A stretch of 64,000 nt of DNA, taken from the NCBI GenBank assembly GCA_965183885.1, contig OZ238992.1, positions 1,302,001-1,366,000 on the forward strand, in the 5' to 3' direction. This document shows positions 52,995 through 61,650 of the stretch, piece by piece. A model generated the notes under the pieces. The model was not told the DNA's origin and ran no database searches. It saw nothing but the letters and a program-made list of their open reading frames with translations. Numbering within the stretch: position 1 is the stretch's first letter; each line of letters opens with the position of its first letter. Origin of the DNA: UWMA-0277 sp965183885. GTDB lineage: Bacteria; Bacteroidota; Bacteroidia; Flavobacteriales; BACL11. A program made the position numbers and the translations under genes.

Positions 52995-54224
52995 CTAATT
53001 AGTATCTTTAAAAAGTGCTTTAAAACGATACATTGAACTTATTTCTTTTACTAAAAAGGCTAAAACCCTTTTATCATTATCTCCTATTGGTCTTATCTCT
53101 TCTCCAGAAAATTTACCGTGACTTGAAAGATTTATAATACGATTATAATATGCTTCTCTTGCTCCTTCTGTATCGTTCGGTAATAAATCTCTCCATTTCT
53201 CATAACCTAAGAAAGTAGAGGTTTTCTCTAAAATATTCCTAAGAAAATTGAAGTGATATTTTTGAATTTGAACACTGTCATTTTTATCGTCAATAGCTTT
53301 TTCTAACTCTGAAAAAAGATAAAGATGATAAGAGAAGGGTGAATCACTTTCTTGATTGATGAGTGAGTAAGTTCCATCACTTAGCTTTTCAAAACGCAAC
53401 TTTCGGGAATGTTTAGCTCTATATCCAAAACGGCTATCTGCATTGTTAAACTCATTGAAAAGAACATTGTAGAACAATGGATTGTGAGTAGTAATAACAA
53501 ACCTTAAGCCTGATTTTTCAGACCAATTATAATGACTAGCTTTTATTAACTCAGCAATATTTACTGCCAATTCTATTAAATGTGTATCATCTAATGAACT
53601 AACTGGGTCATCAATAAAAATATATTGCAAATCATTGAATTGTTCAGTCGCTCTATCTTCAATTTCAGGTTCATTTAATACATTAACAATCTCTTCTAGA
53701 AAACTATAAAAAACGCTCCATACAAAGTTACTCTCTTCGCCTTTTGAAATCTTTACATTTTCAGAGACTTCTTCATTACCACGCTCAAAAGAGAAAGAAA
53801 CTTCTGAAAATGCTTTTACTACAACATCTTCACCATCCTTATTTTGGGTAGTGTATTCCTCATTAAACTTAGGCGTTAATTTATCACTTGTGTAATGCTG
53901 AAAATTGTTGATAATATTAGGCTCTTGTCCTTGCTCAACAAGTATCCAGTGTGTAAAACTGTTTGGACATATGATTAACTTTCTGTCTGAGTCTGTATCC
54001 AAATCATTATCCCAATAAAATAAGTCTTCAGTAAAAGCATTGTAATAAAGCACTTTTCCAATAGAGTTATTAGATTCATCTTTATCCTCTATTTTAGGTG
54101 AAACTAAATCTTTAAATTCTCTTGAAAGTCTTGTTTTACCAACTCCATTAAAAGCATATATTAACTGAACTTTCTTATCAGATTCATTAAGTTTTTTCGC
54201 TATGTCTTTTAAGGTTTCTCCCAT
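52995..54224 (-). CDS. ABC/AAA-type ATPase embedded in the type I locus
   Basis: The 409-residue protein has a P-loop near residue 24-35 (IYAFNGVGKTRLSREFKDL), where the first P-loop Gly is Ala, and an ABC-type Walker B/D-loop (YIFIDDPVSSLDDTHLIELA, about residue 208) followed by the switch His (LRFVITTHNPLFYN). This resembles the AAA_13/RloC-PrrC head domain, but there is no long coiled-coil or zinc hook. ATPases of this type beside type I genes often act as back-up defence nucleases. A toxic C-terminal domain is possible (residues 350-409) but not proven. Confidence 0.68.
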   Translation of the reverse strand: MGETLKDIAKKLNESDKKVQLIYAFNGVGKTRLSREFKDLVSPKIEDKDESNNSIGKVLYYNAFTEDLFYWDNDLDTDSDRKLIICPNSFTHWILVEQGQEPNIINNFQHYTSDKLTPKFNEEYTTQNKDGEDVVVKAFSEVSFSFERGNEEVSENVKISKGEESNFVWSVFYSFLEEIVNVLNEPEIEDRATEQFNDLQYIFIDDPVSSLDDTHLIELAVNIAELIKASHYNWSEKSGLRFVITTHNPLFYNVLFNEFNNADSRFGYRAKHSRKLRFEKLSDGTYSLINQESDSPFSYHLYLFSELEKAIDDKNDSVQIQKYHFNFLRNILEKTSTFLGYEKWRDLLPNDTEGAREAYYNRIINLSSHGKFSGEEIRPIGDNDKRVLAFLVKEISSMYRFKALFKDTN

Positions 54225-54225
54225 A

Positions 54226-55338
54226 TTAAGCTTTGTTTTCTTCTTTAGGGAATGATAGCAATAGATCTCTGTAATACTCGTATTGCTTTTTTCTTAGCTC
54301 TATCTCTTTTGGCAAACCTTCACTAATTGAAGAAGTGAGTGTATCGAATTTATCTAAAGTTGATACGATTTTTTGTTTTTCTTCAAGAGTTGGATTGGGA
54401 ATTTTAATACCACTTAAGTTCTTTTTATTTAACTTAGGTTGAGCTGCTCCTGAGATATAGGGTGATAAATCAATATTATTTAGATAATACTCAACATACT
54501 TTCTTTCTGCATAAGTATTAAATGATAAAATATGTGCATGATTGTTTACCCAACTTTTTCCGCTTATACTAAATGCTATTGGTGTTTTCCTAGCTATAAG
54601 ATTAGCACCATCTTCTGAAACAAGAAGATAGTCCCCATCTAAGATGAAATCCTTTACATAATCAACAATTCCTGACGCTCCATAATACGGTATCTCTCCA
54701 GGTTCTCTTAATCCACTTTTAATAGGTTTTCTTTTTGAATTTTTATTTTCACACAAGTCCCCTAAAGTACACCACTCAACCAAATTCTCATCAAAGCTCA
54801 ACAATTCATCACGGTAGTGATGAAATTGCTTTTTTCGTGCTGTAAGCTCTGCTGTAAGCTCTGCTGTAAGCTCTGTAAACTTATCTAATATTCCAACTAT
54901 TTCTTGTTGAATTTCTAGTGGTGGGATGGGTATTTGAAGTTTTTCTATAACAAAAGCATCCAAAGTGGGTATTCCAGCTTTTCTAACTCTTGATTTCAAA
55001 AAATGCTGTTGCCCAATTAGAAAATAGTAAAGAAATCTATTATTAATTCTTGATGAATGTTTGATACAGTAACAACCATCTGATGACCAAAAATCTATAT
55101 GGCTATACCCAACAGTTCCAGCTGATGCTCCTACATTTATGATCATAACTGTATTAGCAACTCTATTGCTTTCTGAATAAAACCCTAAAGGGTCTAGACC
55201 TCCATGAAAAACTGGTATTTTCTCATCAGTTGAAAGGAGATTACGAGTTAATCTTTTTCCTCGTAGAACTTTAGTCTCCTCACCAATAGATACCCACTCA
55301 ACAGTAATACCATTTAGTATATCTTTTATATTACTCAT
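54226..55338 (-). CDS. hsdS: Type I restriction specificity subunit S
   Basis: The 370-residue HsdS has two target-recognition domains (about residues 1-150 and 190-340). The first ends in IPPLEIQQEIVGILDKFTEL, and each TRD is followed by a conserved helical region with ARKKQFHHYRDELLSF or ELRKKQYEYYRDLLLS. Between them is TELTAELTAELTARKKQ, a 4-residue repeat that sets the spacing between the half-sites. It starts 4 bp before the hsdM stop. It decides the recognition sequence for HsdM and HsdR. Confidence 0.94.
   Translation of the reverse strand: MSNIKDILNGITVEWVSIGEETKVLRGKRLTRNLLSTDEKIPVFHGGLDPLGFYSESNRVANTVMIINVGASAGTVGYSHIDFWSSDGCYCIKHSSRINNRFLYYFLIGQQHFLKSRVRKAGIPTLDAFVIEKLQIPIPPLEIQQEIVGILDKFTELTAELTAELTARKKQFHHYRDELLSFDENLVEWCTLGDLCENKNSKRKPIKSGLREPGEIPYYGASGIVDYVKDFILDGDYLLVSEDGANLIARKTPIAFSISGKSWVNNHAHILSFNTYAERKYVEYYLNNIDLSPYISGAAQPKLNKKNLSGIKIPNPTLEEKQKIVSTLDKFDTLTSSISEGLPKEIELRKKQYEYYRDLLLSFPKEENKA
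54839..54874 (-). repeat. Three 12-bp repeats in the hsdS spacer (TAEL-type)
   Basis: GCTGTAAGCTCT occurs three times in perfect tandem at 54839, 54851 and 54863. On the minus strand it encodes repeated T-A-E-L units between the recognition domains. In EcoR124I and its relatives, two versus three such repeats change the spacer of the recognition site by one base pair. Confidence 0.88.
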
Positions 55339-56882
55339 CCCTCAATCTCCTTTACGATTAAGTCAATATCTGAACGCAGAGTATCAATTTTACCAACAGT
55401 AACAGCAATCTGTTTGTTCAACTCAACAATATCAATTACTTCACGGTTATCCTTTGCTTCTACATAAGAGCTTACCGATAAGTTGTATTCATTATCTGCA
55501 ATCTCATTGTTATCAATGGAGATGGCGACATGTTCAACAAATTCTTTGTTGTCAAACATTTTCATGATATTATCAATATGTTCATCTGTCAAGACATTGT
55601 TGTTTGTTTCCTTTTTAAAGAAGTTTTCACCACTAGCATCAATAAACTGTGTGGTGTTATCTGTTTTGCTTTTTGAAAGTACTAAAATGTTAACCGCAAT
55701 AGAAGTTCCATAGAATAGGTTAGGAGGAAGAGAAATTACGGTCTCCACAAAGTTATTGTCCACCAAATACTTTCTAATTTTTTGCTCAGCACCTCCACGA
55801 TAGAAGATGCCAGGGAAACAGACAATTGCTGCACGCCCTTTACTAGAAAGGTAGCTTAATGCATGAAGTACAAAAGCAAAGTCCGCTTTAGACTTAGGAG
55901 CTAAAACTCCAGCAGGAGCAAATCGCTCATCATTGATGAGCGTAGGGTCTTCACTTCCGATCCATTTTACAGAGTAAGGAGGGTTAGATACAATAGCATC
56001 AAAAGGCTTATCACCCCTTAGTTTAGGACTTGTCAATGTATTTCCTAGTACAATGTTAAACTTGTCGTAATTGATGTTGTGTAAGAACATATTCATTCGT
56101 GCAAGGTTGTAGGTAGTGTGGTTAATCTCCTGCCCGAAAAACCCTTCTTCAATTATATGTGCATCAAAGTGCTTTTTTGCTTGTAAAAGTAATGATCCAG
56201 AGCCAGCAGCTGGGTCATAAATTTTATTCACCTTGTCTTGCTTGTGCATAGCAATTTGAGCAATAAGCTTAGATACAGTTTGAGGAGTGAAGAACTCACC
56301 TCCAGACTTCCCTGCGTTGGCAGCATAATTTGAAATCAAGAACTCGTAAGCATCACCAAATAGGTCAATTTTATTGTCCTCAAATTTTCCGAACCCAAGT
56401 CCTGCAACGCCTTTTATAACATCTGCTAAACACTTGTTCTTAGCTTCTACTGTGTTTCCAAGCCTGTTACTAGTCGTGTCAAAATCTGCAAATAATCCTT
56501 TAATATCTTCTTCTGAAGGATATCCGTTTGCAGAACTTTCAATTGCTGAAAAGATTGCCGCTAAATCTGTATTAAGGTTAGGATTTGTTCTTGCCGAATC
56601 AGCAATGTTTAAAAATAACTGACTTGGGTAAATGAAATATCCTTTTGTCTTAATTGCATCATCTTTAATGTCAGATGTAATAACATCATCAGAAAGACTA
56701 GCGTAGTTTACGCTTTCATCTCCACCTTCAATATAGTTTGTGAAATTCTCACTTATAAAACGATAGAAAAGTGTTCCTAAAACAAAATGTTTAAAATCCC
56801 AACCATCTACTGATCCTCTAACATCATTTGCTATCTTCCATATTTGAGCTTGTAATTCAGCTCTTTGATTTGTGCTTGTCAT
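55335..56882 (-). CDS. hsdM: Type I restriction methyltransferase subunit M
   Basis: The 515-residue N6-adenine methyltransferase has the N-terminal HsdM helical domain (IWKIANDVRGSVDGWDFKHF), SAM-binding motif I KIYDPAAGSGSLLLQAKKH (about residue 222) and motif IV AIVSNPPYSVKW (about residue 299). It is the first gene of the operon and modifies the host's own sites in complex with HsdS. Confidence 0.95.
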   Translation of the reverse strand: MTSTNQRAELQAQIWKIANDVRGSVDGWDFKHFVLGTLFYRFISENFTNYIEGGDESVNYASLSDDVITSDIKDDAIKTKGYFIYPSQLFLNIADSARTNPNLNTDLAAIFSAIESSANGYPSEEDIKGLFADFDTTSNRLGNTVEAKNKCLADVIKGVAGLGFGKFEDNKIDLFGDAYEFLISNYAANAGKSGGEFFTPQTVSKLIAQIAMHKQDKVNKIYDPAAGSGSLLLQAKKHFDAHIIEEGFFGQEINHTTYNLARMNMFLHNINYDKFNIVLGNTLTSPKLRGDKPFDAIVSNPPYSVKWIGSEDPTLINDERFAPAGVLAPKSKADFAFVLHALSYLSSKGRAAIVCFPGIFYRGGAEQKIRKYLVDNNFVETVISLPPNLFYGTSIAVNILVLSKSKTDNTTQFIDASGENFFKKETNNNVLTDEHIDNIMKMFDNKEFVEHVAISIDNNEIADNEYNLSVSSYVEAKDNREVIDIVELNKQIAVTVGKIDTLRSDIDLIVKEIEG

Positions 56883-57022
56883 TATTTTTCTTCTATTAGT
56901 GCTTCTTTAGTCATTTATATTTTTTTGTGATTGTAGAATAATTGATACATTTGGTAAATGTAATAATTTATGTTTTCGTGTAACTTTTTTGTTTGCTTGT
57001 TTTGGAATTATTATCAGACTCT

Positions 57023-57964
57023 TTATTTTAGTTTTATTTTTTTCAAAATGTTTTTTGTTGCTTTTTCTAAATCAACCATCTTATCAATAGCGTTATTTGC
57101 TATTTCTTCCCAATCAGTTTCATTATTACGGTAACCACCATCTTTTAACTGTTTTCTTATAGCACACATTCTATTTCCTTCCGCTTCATCCCAATTTAGT
57201 TTATACCCAATTACTTTTTCAATTTCATCTTTATACTCTTTTATTGCATTAAATGCTTTTAAGTTATATTCTTCACTATCTTTTCCAGCATCAATCTGTA
57301 TTTGTAATCTAATACCGTCTTTAGTTAACCAATATGCATAAGAAATACCCTTAGGTAAACCTGCACTAGTACTAATCCATGTGTCTTTTGTAGGAGATAT
57401 TGCTTGAAATAAATTATGTTTAAGTTTCGAAAGCTTTAATAAGTTAGTCCAAAACTTTAGTCTTAGCCTATGTCGCTCAGAGTCTTCTTTTTTGATTCTT
57501 CCAATTTGCTTTGTTTCAATACTTGGACCAACAATTTTAGTTATTAATGGAGCTGGGCTTGAGTTTCCGATTTTTATTCCTTCAATTTTTAGCAAATAGA
57601 AATCACAATTATTTTCCCCTTCATTTAGCCAGTTTATTGCACCTATATGCTCTTGCCTTGGTTCAGAAACTATCCAAATAGCTTTCTTAGCCTCAAATGC
57701 AGATAAATAAGTGATAATTTTTCCTAAATGATCATGATTGCTTCGTTCAAGCTGATTTTCTATAACTACTGTATTTCCAGATTCGTCCTCTGCCTTGATA
57801 TCAACATTAAAATTCCCGGTAGATTGTTCTCTTTCTGCATTAGAAAGTTCAAACCCAACAACTTCATTTAATAATTCAATATTTTCTACAAGCCAAACTG
57901 TAAAGTCTGTTGCTTCGTGTTTCCAAATATCTCTTAACCTTATTCGTTCTATTCTATCTATCAT
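57023..57964 (-). CDS. DUF4268 protein with nuclease-like N-terminus
   Basis: The 313-residue protein resembles the DUF4268-type family. The N-terminal part reads NFNVDIKAEDESGNTVVIEN then QLERSNHDHLGKIITYLSAF, with D and E-N-Q in place of the usual E-x-K, plus AIWIVSEPRQEHIGAINWLN, reminiscent of a PD-(D/E)XK fold. The C-terminal part is the DUF4268 region (LRLKFWTNLLKLSKLKHNLF). It is a separate transcript upstream of hsdM and probably a defence or DNA-repair factor. Confidence 0.68.
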   Translation of the reverse strand: MIDRIERIRLRDIWKHEATDFTVWLVENIELLNEVVGFELSNAEREQSTGNFNVDIKAEDESGNTVVIENQLERSNHDHLGKIITYLSAFEAKKAIWIVSEPRQEHIGAINWLNEGENNCDFYLLKIEGIKIGNSSPAPLITKIVGPSIETKQIGRIKKEDSERHRLRLKFWTNLLKLSKLKHNLFQAISPTKDTWISTSAGLPKGISYAYWLTKDGIRLQIQIDAGKDSEEYNLKAFNAIKEYKDEIEKVIGYKLNWDEAEGNRMCAIRKQLKDGGYRNNETDWEEIANNAIDKMVDLEKATKNILKKIKLK

Positions 57965-58026
57965 TTTTTTGCTAATTTATTAATAATACAACTCTACAAA
58001 GATACTTAATTCTGTAATAGACTTTA

Positions 58027-58042
58027 TCCGTATTTATACTGA
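58027..58042. promoter_or_regulatory. Second copy of the 16-bp dyad
   Basis: TCCGTATTTATACTGA is the exact reverse complement of 46289-46304 and lies 63 bp upstream of the DUF4268 ATG. Confidence 0.45.
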
Positions 58043-58216
58043 GATATTAGTTTAATTAATTAGGCTTTTAAATTAATAAGTATGAATTTGTCATGATAAA
58101 GTCAAATTATTTATTAAATGAGAAAAATATATCAAACTAGCCTATCTGGTAAAAAATAAAAAACAGCAGAAAATATAATTATTAACAGTTTAAAAGATTA
58201 AAAATCAATAAATTGT

Positions 58217-58291
58217 AATGGAATCACTGGAATCAGTAAAGTTGTGTCATTTCTTTGTATATTTGTGTCAGTATTTGGAATAATTATTCCA
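58217..58291. promoter_or_regulatory. GGAAT repeats and palindrome near attR, candidate integrase arm sites
   Basis: GGAATCACT and GGAATCAGT (58220-58237) repeat the pair seen upstream of the tyrosine integrase, and TGGAATAATTATTCCA (58276-58291) is a perfect palindrome containing GGAAT twice. They lie 80-155 bp inside attR, the distance expected of integrase arm or accessory sites. Confidence 0.4.
58258..58265 (+). promoter_or_regulatory. Outward-facing -7 promoter box next to attR
   Basis: TATATTTG, perfect TAnnTTTG, pointing towards attR. In the excised circle it would read across the joined att site into the left end. Confidence 0.5.
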
Positions 58292-58371
58292 TTGTAAATA
58301 TTTAAAAATAAACAACTTATGAGAGTTTCTTTACAAAGGAAACTTGATGAGTATTTAGGCGTTAAACATAC

Positions 58372-58397
58372 GGTTCAAGTCCCGTCCCGGGTACATA
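58372..58397 (+). repeat. attR: 26-bp copy of the tRNA-Leu 3' end
   Basis: Identical to 17791-17816. Only the T-arm and acceptor 3' strand are present; there is no tRNA body to the left, so this is the displaced 3' end of the original tRNA gene or the recreated site. Confidence 0.9.
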
Positions 58398-58400
58398 GAT

Positions 58401-58431
58401 AAGCCTTTGAATTAATTTTCAAAGGCTTTCT
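58401..58431 (+). terminator. Original tRNA-Leu terminator, now past attR
   Basis: Stem AAGCCTTTGAA (58401-58411) / TTCAAAGGCTT (58418-58428), T-rich end. It begins 4 bp past attR, where a tRNA-Leu terminator would lie without the island. Confidence 0.75.
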
Positions 58432-58467
58432 TGTTTTAATAGCTAAAGTTAAAAACTTTAAATATAT

Positions 58468-58499
58468 AAAAAAGCCCTACCAATACGGTAGGGCTTTTT
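58468..58499 (-). terminator. Terminator of the 58503-61586 gene
   Basis: Stem AAAAAGCCCTACC / GGTAGGGCTTTTT with a short loop, directly after the stop on the minus strand. It can also act from the + side. Confidence 0.85.
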
Positions 58500-58502
58500 G
58501 CT

Positions 58503-61500
58503 TTAGTACACCGATAAACTCTGTGGACTATAATACACTCCATCACAAATAAGGAGTACAGTATAAGTTCCTGGTGAGTAATAGGCTACATTAATGCTCT
58601 TTTGGCTATCATAAGTATTGATAGGATACATATTTGCAGCTCCTGTGTTTTGATTGATAAGCATGATATAAGCTACATTAGCACCATCGGCTGAATAATC
58701 AATATTAACAATACTACTTGCAGGGTTAGGCGACATTGCAGTAATAAAGTAAGGGTTTACTGCTACAGCTACAGCATCATAAGCGCTAATACCATTAGCA
58801 ATAATCTCTAAATGATAACGCCTACTATCCTCAGGACTTACACTTACATCTGTTCCTGTGTAGATGAGGTTGCCATCCATATCGTACCAATTATAAGTTG
58901 CTGCTGCATTTATTTGTTCGGCTGATAAGGTAACCGATTCTCCTCGGTCAATTTCTTTATCTGCTCCTGCATCAGCACTAAAAGGTTCGATAGCTTCAAT
59001 ATTTGCAATGATGTGTACAGCACCTCTGTTGTAATTTCCTAAACTATCAGCAGTACTGCTTTTCTGAGCCACTAAATATTGATACTCGGCACCACTTTCT
59101 TCTGCAATTAAGAAATCAAAAGTAAGTGCAATAGGCACACGAGTATTGGCAGGGAATACTACATTTTCAAAATTAATTTCATTAGCGTTTAAACTAATCC
59201 TTTGCTCGCCCTCAATAGTAACATTAGGATTACTTTGGCAATGGGCTTGGAAAAGATTCCAGCCATTGGCATCAAATTGTAGGCTTACCTTAGTGCTATC
59301 AATAATATGACTTAAACGGTATTCTTTAGGAACTTGAAAACTAAAATCGATTGTAGCGCTAGTATTAGTGGTATTTCCTACATAAACTTTTTTGGTAATT
59401 TCTTCCCTTACTATAAGGTTGTTAGGGTTGTACTTCCAACTTTTTAGGTTGATTACCTCACAGTTTTTGAGGGAAATATTATTGTTATAGAATACTTGAT
59501 CTGATAGGAAATTAAAGGCTGTATTTATAGGGTCGGCAGCGGACTCAATACGTGCTAAGAGGCAATGTCCCCAATCCATACCTGCTAGGGTATCTGTATC
59601 AGGAACTACTACCCAAGGAAAAGACAATACAATGCTACTATCTGGGTCTAGTGGTGGTATTGCCAATGCACCAAGCGAAGCACCCATACTAGGGTCAGCA
59701 TGGCTGCCATCCCAGTAGCTTGACCAACCTGAAGCTGTTGCAGACTTGGACCAATAGAGGTTTAAAGTATCTGTTCCATCAGAAGTAACTCCAGAAATAT
59801 TACGCACCTTTACATATACATGATTAGTAATAGGATTTAAAGCATCATATTTTGGAGATTGATGTTCTTGTGTTGTAAAACCATCAGCTTGGTTTCTTAC
59901 CCAAATATCGGAACTGTTATTTACATTGGCTAGAGTTTTAATATAACCCGCATTATAGCCATTATCTGTTGGGCAATCGTGTATGGATAAATCTAAAGTA
60001 TTGGAACTTTTATACTTAAACACCGCAGCACCATAAGCAGGGAGGGTGTGTACAGTTCTTGCTTTATATGTCCCTGTATTCAAATTTGCTGCAAATTGTA
60101 TGTTTTGATTGCTATTGCTAATCAATTCTTGAGCAGCAAAAGTAGGAAGAGTTGATATTGGAATTTCAGTATCAAATTTAATTTCAAAATTAACAGTGCT
60201 CTCGGTAGAATTAACTGCAAAAATATAAGTATCGCCTTGCCATTTTTTAGTCAGCATTTTTATAGAGTTAAACCTTATACCTGAAACAGTAGGAAAAGAT
60301 TTATAAGGTTTAAGGTCAAAAATTGCTGTGTGAGTAGGTCCAGATAATATTCCTATTGCAGTATCTACATTAGCATCTTCTTTTCCTTGGAGAAGTATTT
60401 TTCCGAGTTGATGTTGTTTAAAAAGACTTACTGCATGGTGGAGGGTATCTAAATTAGGCTTGAGAGTATTTCCTAAAATATTTTTATGGTTTTTCCCTGC
60501 CCTATAAGAATAGACCATAATTCCTTTTACATCACAGGCTAAAGCCAACCAAAAATCATGCCAAGTTTTCTCTGGTATAGTAGTAAAAGCATCATAGTGT
60601 TTGTCTTTACAGCCCGTACTATATAGCTCTATGGGTGCAAAAATATTTTTTTCACCATTAAGGTAATCTTTTCCTAAAGTAAAACCAGCACTATCAATAG
60701 CTCTTTTAGTTTCTTCTAAGCGCCAGCGCACAAAGGAATGAGGAACTTCTCCTTGTTCTAAAACAGTGCTGTCTAAATCATCAACAGTCTCTATATGCTC
60801 AGGATAGCATTGTGTAGGGATAATATCCAAATGTTCTATATGATCAACTAAATGATTTACTCTATATTCTCCAAAAAGATGCATGTAAACAGGGCGTTTC
60901 ATAGGGTCGTTTACTCGTGTTAAATCAGAATAGTCTGTTAGGATATTCCATTCTTTTTGGCAAGTGTCAGAATAAGTAGGGCTTGTAAATCGTATTTCCT
61001 CAGGAAGATCCCAAAAAGCAATATTATTACTCATTCTTTGCTTATTTATTTCTTGAGCAATAATAGCATCTGATTTTGGGTATTTCACATGTTTTCTGTA
61101 GAAAGTATCTGTACCAACAATCTTAAGTATCTGTGTACCTTTATTGATATAGCTTAAGCGTCCCATAGCATTCATATCATTAGCACTACAACTGTCAAAA
61201 TAGATTTGAGGGATAGGAGCTGAAGCTTTACTATACATTGGATACTTACAAAAGTTAGTGTCATAGGCAATAAATACATTATTAGCATCAAAAACTGTGT
61301 CTAAGCTGTACCCTTGTTTATAAAAATCAGGAAATACTGTGTCATTATCAAGATGGGTACTTGTATTATTATAAAATACTCTATAGGCATAAGAATGTCC
61401 AAAGTTCCAGCCTATGGCACTTACTTTGGAAAAATCTTCATTCAAATCATAGAACCCTAAAGGAAATTCATCACCATAGGGATAAAGCTTAGGAGGGCTT

Positions 61501-61586
61501 TGTGCTGCAAGGTTAAAGCATAGCAAAGTAATTACTATGCTTAATACTAGTTGTTTCCCTTTTTGAATATTGCCTAGATTTTTCAT
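58503..61586 (-). CDS. Large secreted protein with T9SS-type C-terminal domain
   Basis: The 1027-residue protein has a signal peptide near residues 10-29 (LVLSIVITLLCFNLAAQ). The N-terminal ~450 residues look like an alpha/beta, possibly TIM-barrel hydrolase (EKTWHDFWLALACDVKGIMV, YSYRAGKNHKNILGN), but I cannot name a glycoside hydrolase family. Beta-sandwich domains follow, then a PKD/Ig-like segment (DAGADKEIDRGESVTLSA) and a C-terminal sorting domain (AMSPNPASSIVNIDYSADG). It is likely a secreted or surface enzyme. It lies just outside the island. Confidence 0.75.
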   Translation of the reverse strand: MKNLGNIQKGKQLVLSIVITLLCFNLAAQSPPKLYPYGDEFPLGFYDLNEDFSKVSAIGWNFGHSYAYRVFYNNTSTHLDNDTVFPDFYKQGYSLDTVFDANNVFIAYDTNFCKYPMYSKASAPIPQIYFDSCSANDMNAMGRLSYINKGTQILKIVGTDTFYRKHVKYPKSDAIIAQEINKQRMSNNIAFWDLPEEIRFTSPTYSDTCQKEWNILTDYSDLTRVNDPMKRPVYMHLFGEYRVNHLVDHIEHLDIIPTQCYPEHIETVDDLDSTVLEQGEVPHSFVRWRLEETKRAIDSAGFTLGKDYLNGEKNIFAPIELYSTGCKDKHYDAFTTIPEKTWHDFWLALACDVKGIMVYSYRAGKNHKNILGNTLKPNLDTLHHAVSLFKQHQLGKILLQGKEDANVDTAIGILSGPTHTAIFDLKPYKSFPTVSGIRFNSIKMLTKKWQGDTYIFAVNSTESTVNFEIKFDTEIPISTLPTFAAQELISNSNQNIQFAANLNTGTYKARTVHTLPAYGAAVFKYKSSNTLDLSIHDCPTDNGYNAGYIKTLANVNNSSDIWVRNQADGFTTQEHQSPKYDALNPITNHVYVKVRNISGVTSDGTDTLNLYWSKSATASGWSSYWDGSHADPSMGASLGALAIPPLDPDSSIVLSFPWVVVPDTDTLAGMDWGHCLLARIESAADPINTAFNFLSDQVFYNNNISLKNCEVINLKSWKYNPNNLIVREEITKKVYVGNTTNTSATIDFSFQVPKEYRLSHIIDSTKVSLQFDANGWNLFQAHCQSNPNVTIEGEQRISLNANEINFENVVFPANTRVPIALTFDFLIAEESGAEYQYLVAQKSSTADSLGNYNRGAVHIIANIEAIEPFSADAGADKEIDRGESVTLSAEQINAAATYNWYDMDGNLIYTGTDVSVSPEDSRRYHLEIIANGISAYDAVAVAVNPYFITAMSPNPASSIVNIDYSADGANVAYIMLINQNTGAANMYPINTYDSQKSINVAYYSPGTYTVLLICDGVYYSPQSLSVY

Positions 61587-61650
61587 TGGTTTTTGGTTTT
61601 AGTGATTAGTTTCTAGTTTTTGGTTATTAGTTTTTGGTTTTATTGTTTTT

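Larger units (their letters stand above)
17791..58397. mobile_element. ~40.6 kb composite genomic island in tRNA-Leu
   Basis: The island is bounded by a 26-bp repeat of the tRNA-Leu 3' end. It contains two serine recombinases, one tyrosine integrase, three restriction systems, three secreted-protein genes and a virus-like block with its own repressor, replication ATPase and candidate origin. A terminator that would naturally follow tRNA-Leu is found only past the right repeat, at 58401, so the interval interrupts an older tRNA-terminator unit. Several integrases suggest more than one insertion event; internal boundaries are uncertain. Confidence 0.82.
57965..58502. other. Right-end non-coding region of the island
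   Basis: This 538-bp stretch holds the second 16-bp dyad, an AATTTGTCAT motif (58085), GGAATCA direct repeats, an outward-facing promoter box, a 16-bp perfect palindrome (58276-58291), attR and two terminators. A 27-codon frame at 58319-58402 starts after the promoter and reads through attR; it has no recognisable product. Confidence 0.65.

Noticed and set aside
17794..58371. Integrative conjugative element
   Set aside because: No relaxase, TraG/VirD4 coupling protein, TraD or Tra/Mob genes could be recognised in the island.
58319..58402. 27-codon frame across attR as a truncated integrase
   Set aside because: It starts after a good promoter box, but the sequence has no integrase motif and is too short to judge. 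Kept only as a note in the right-end region.
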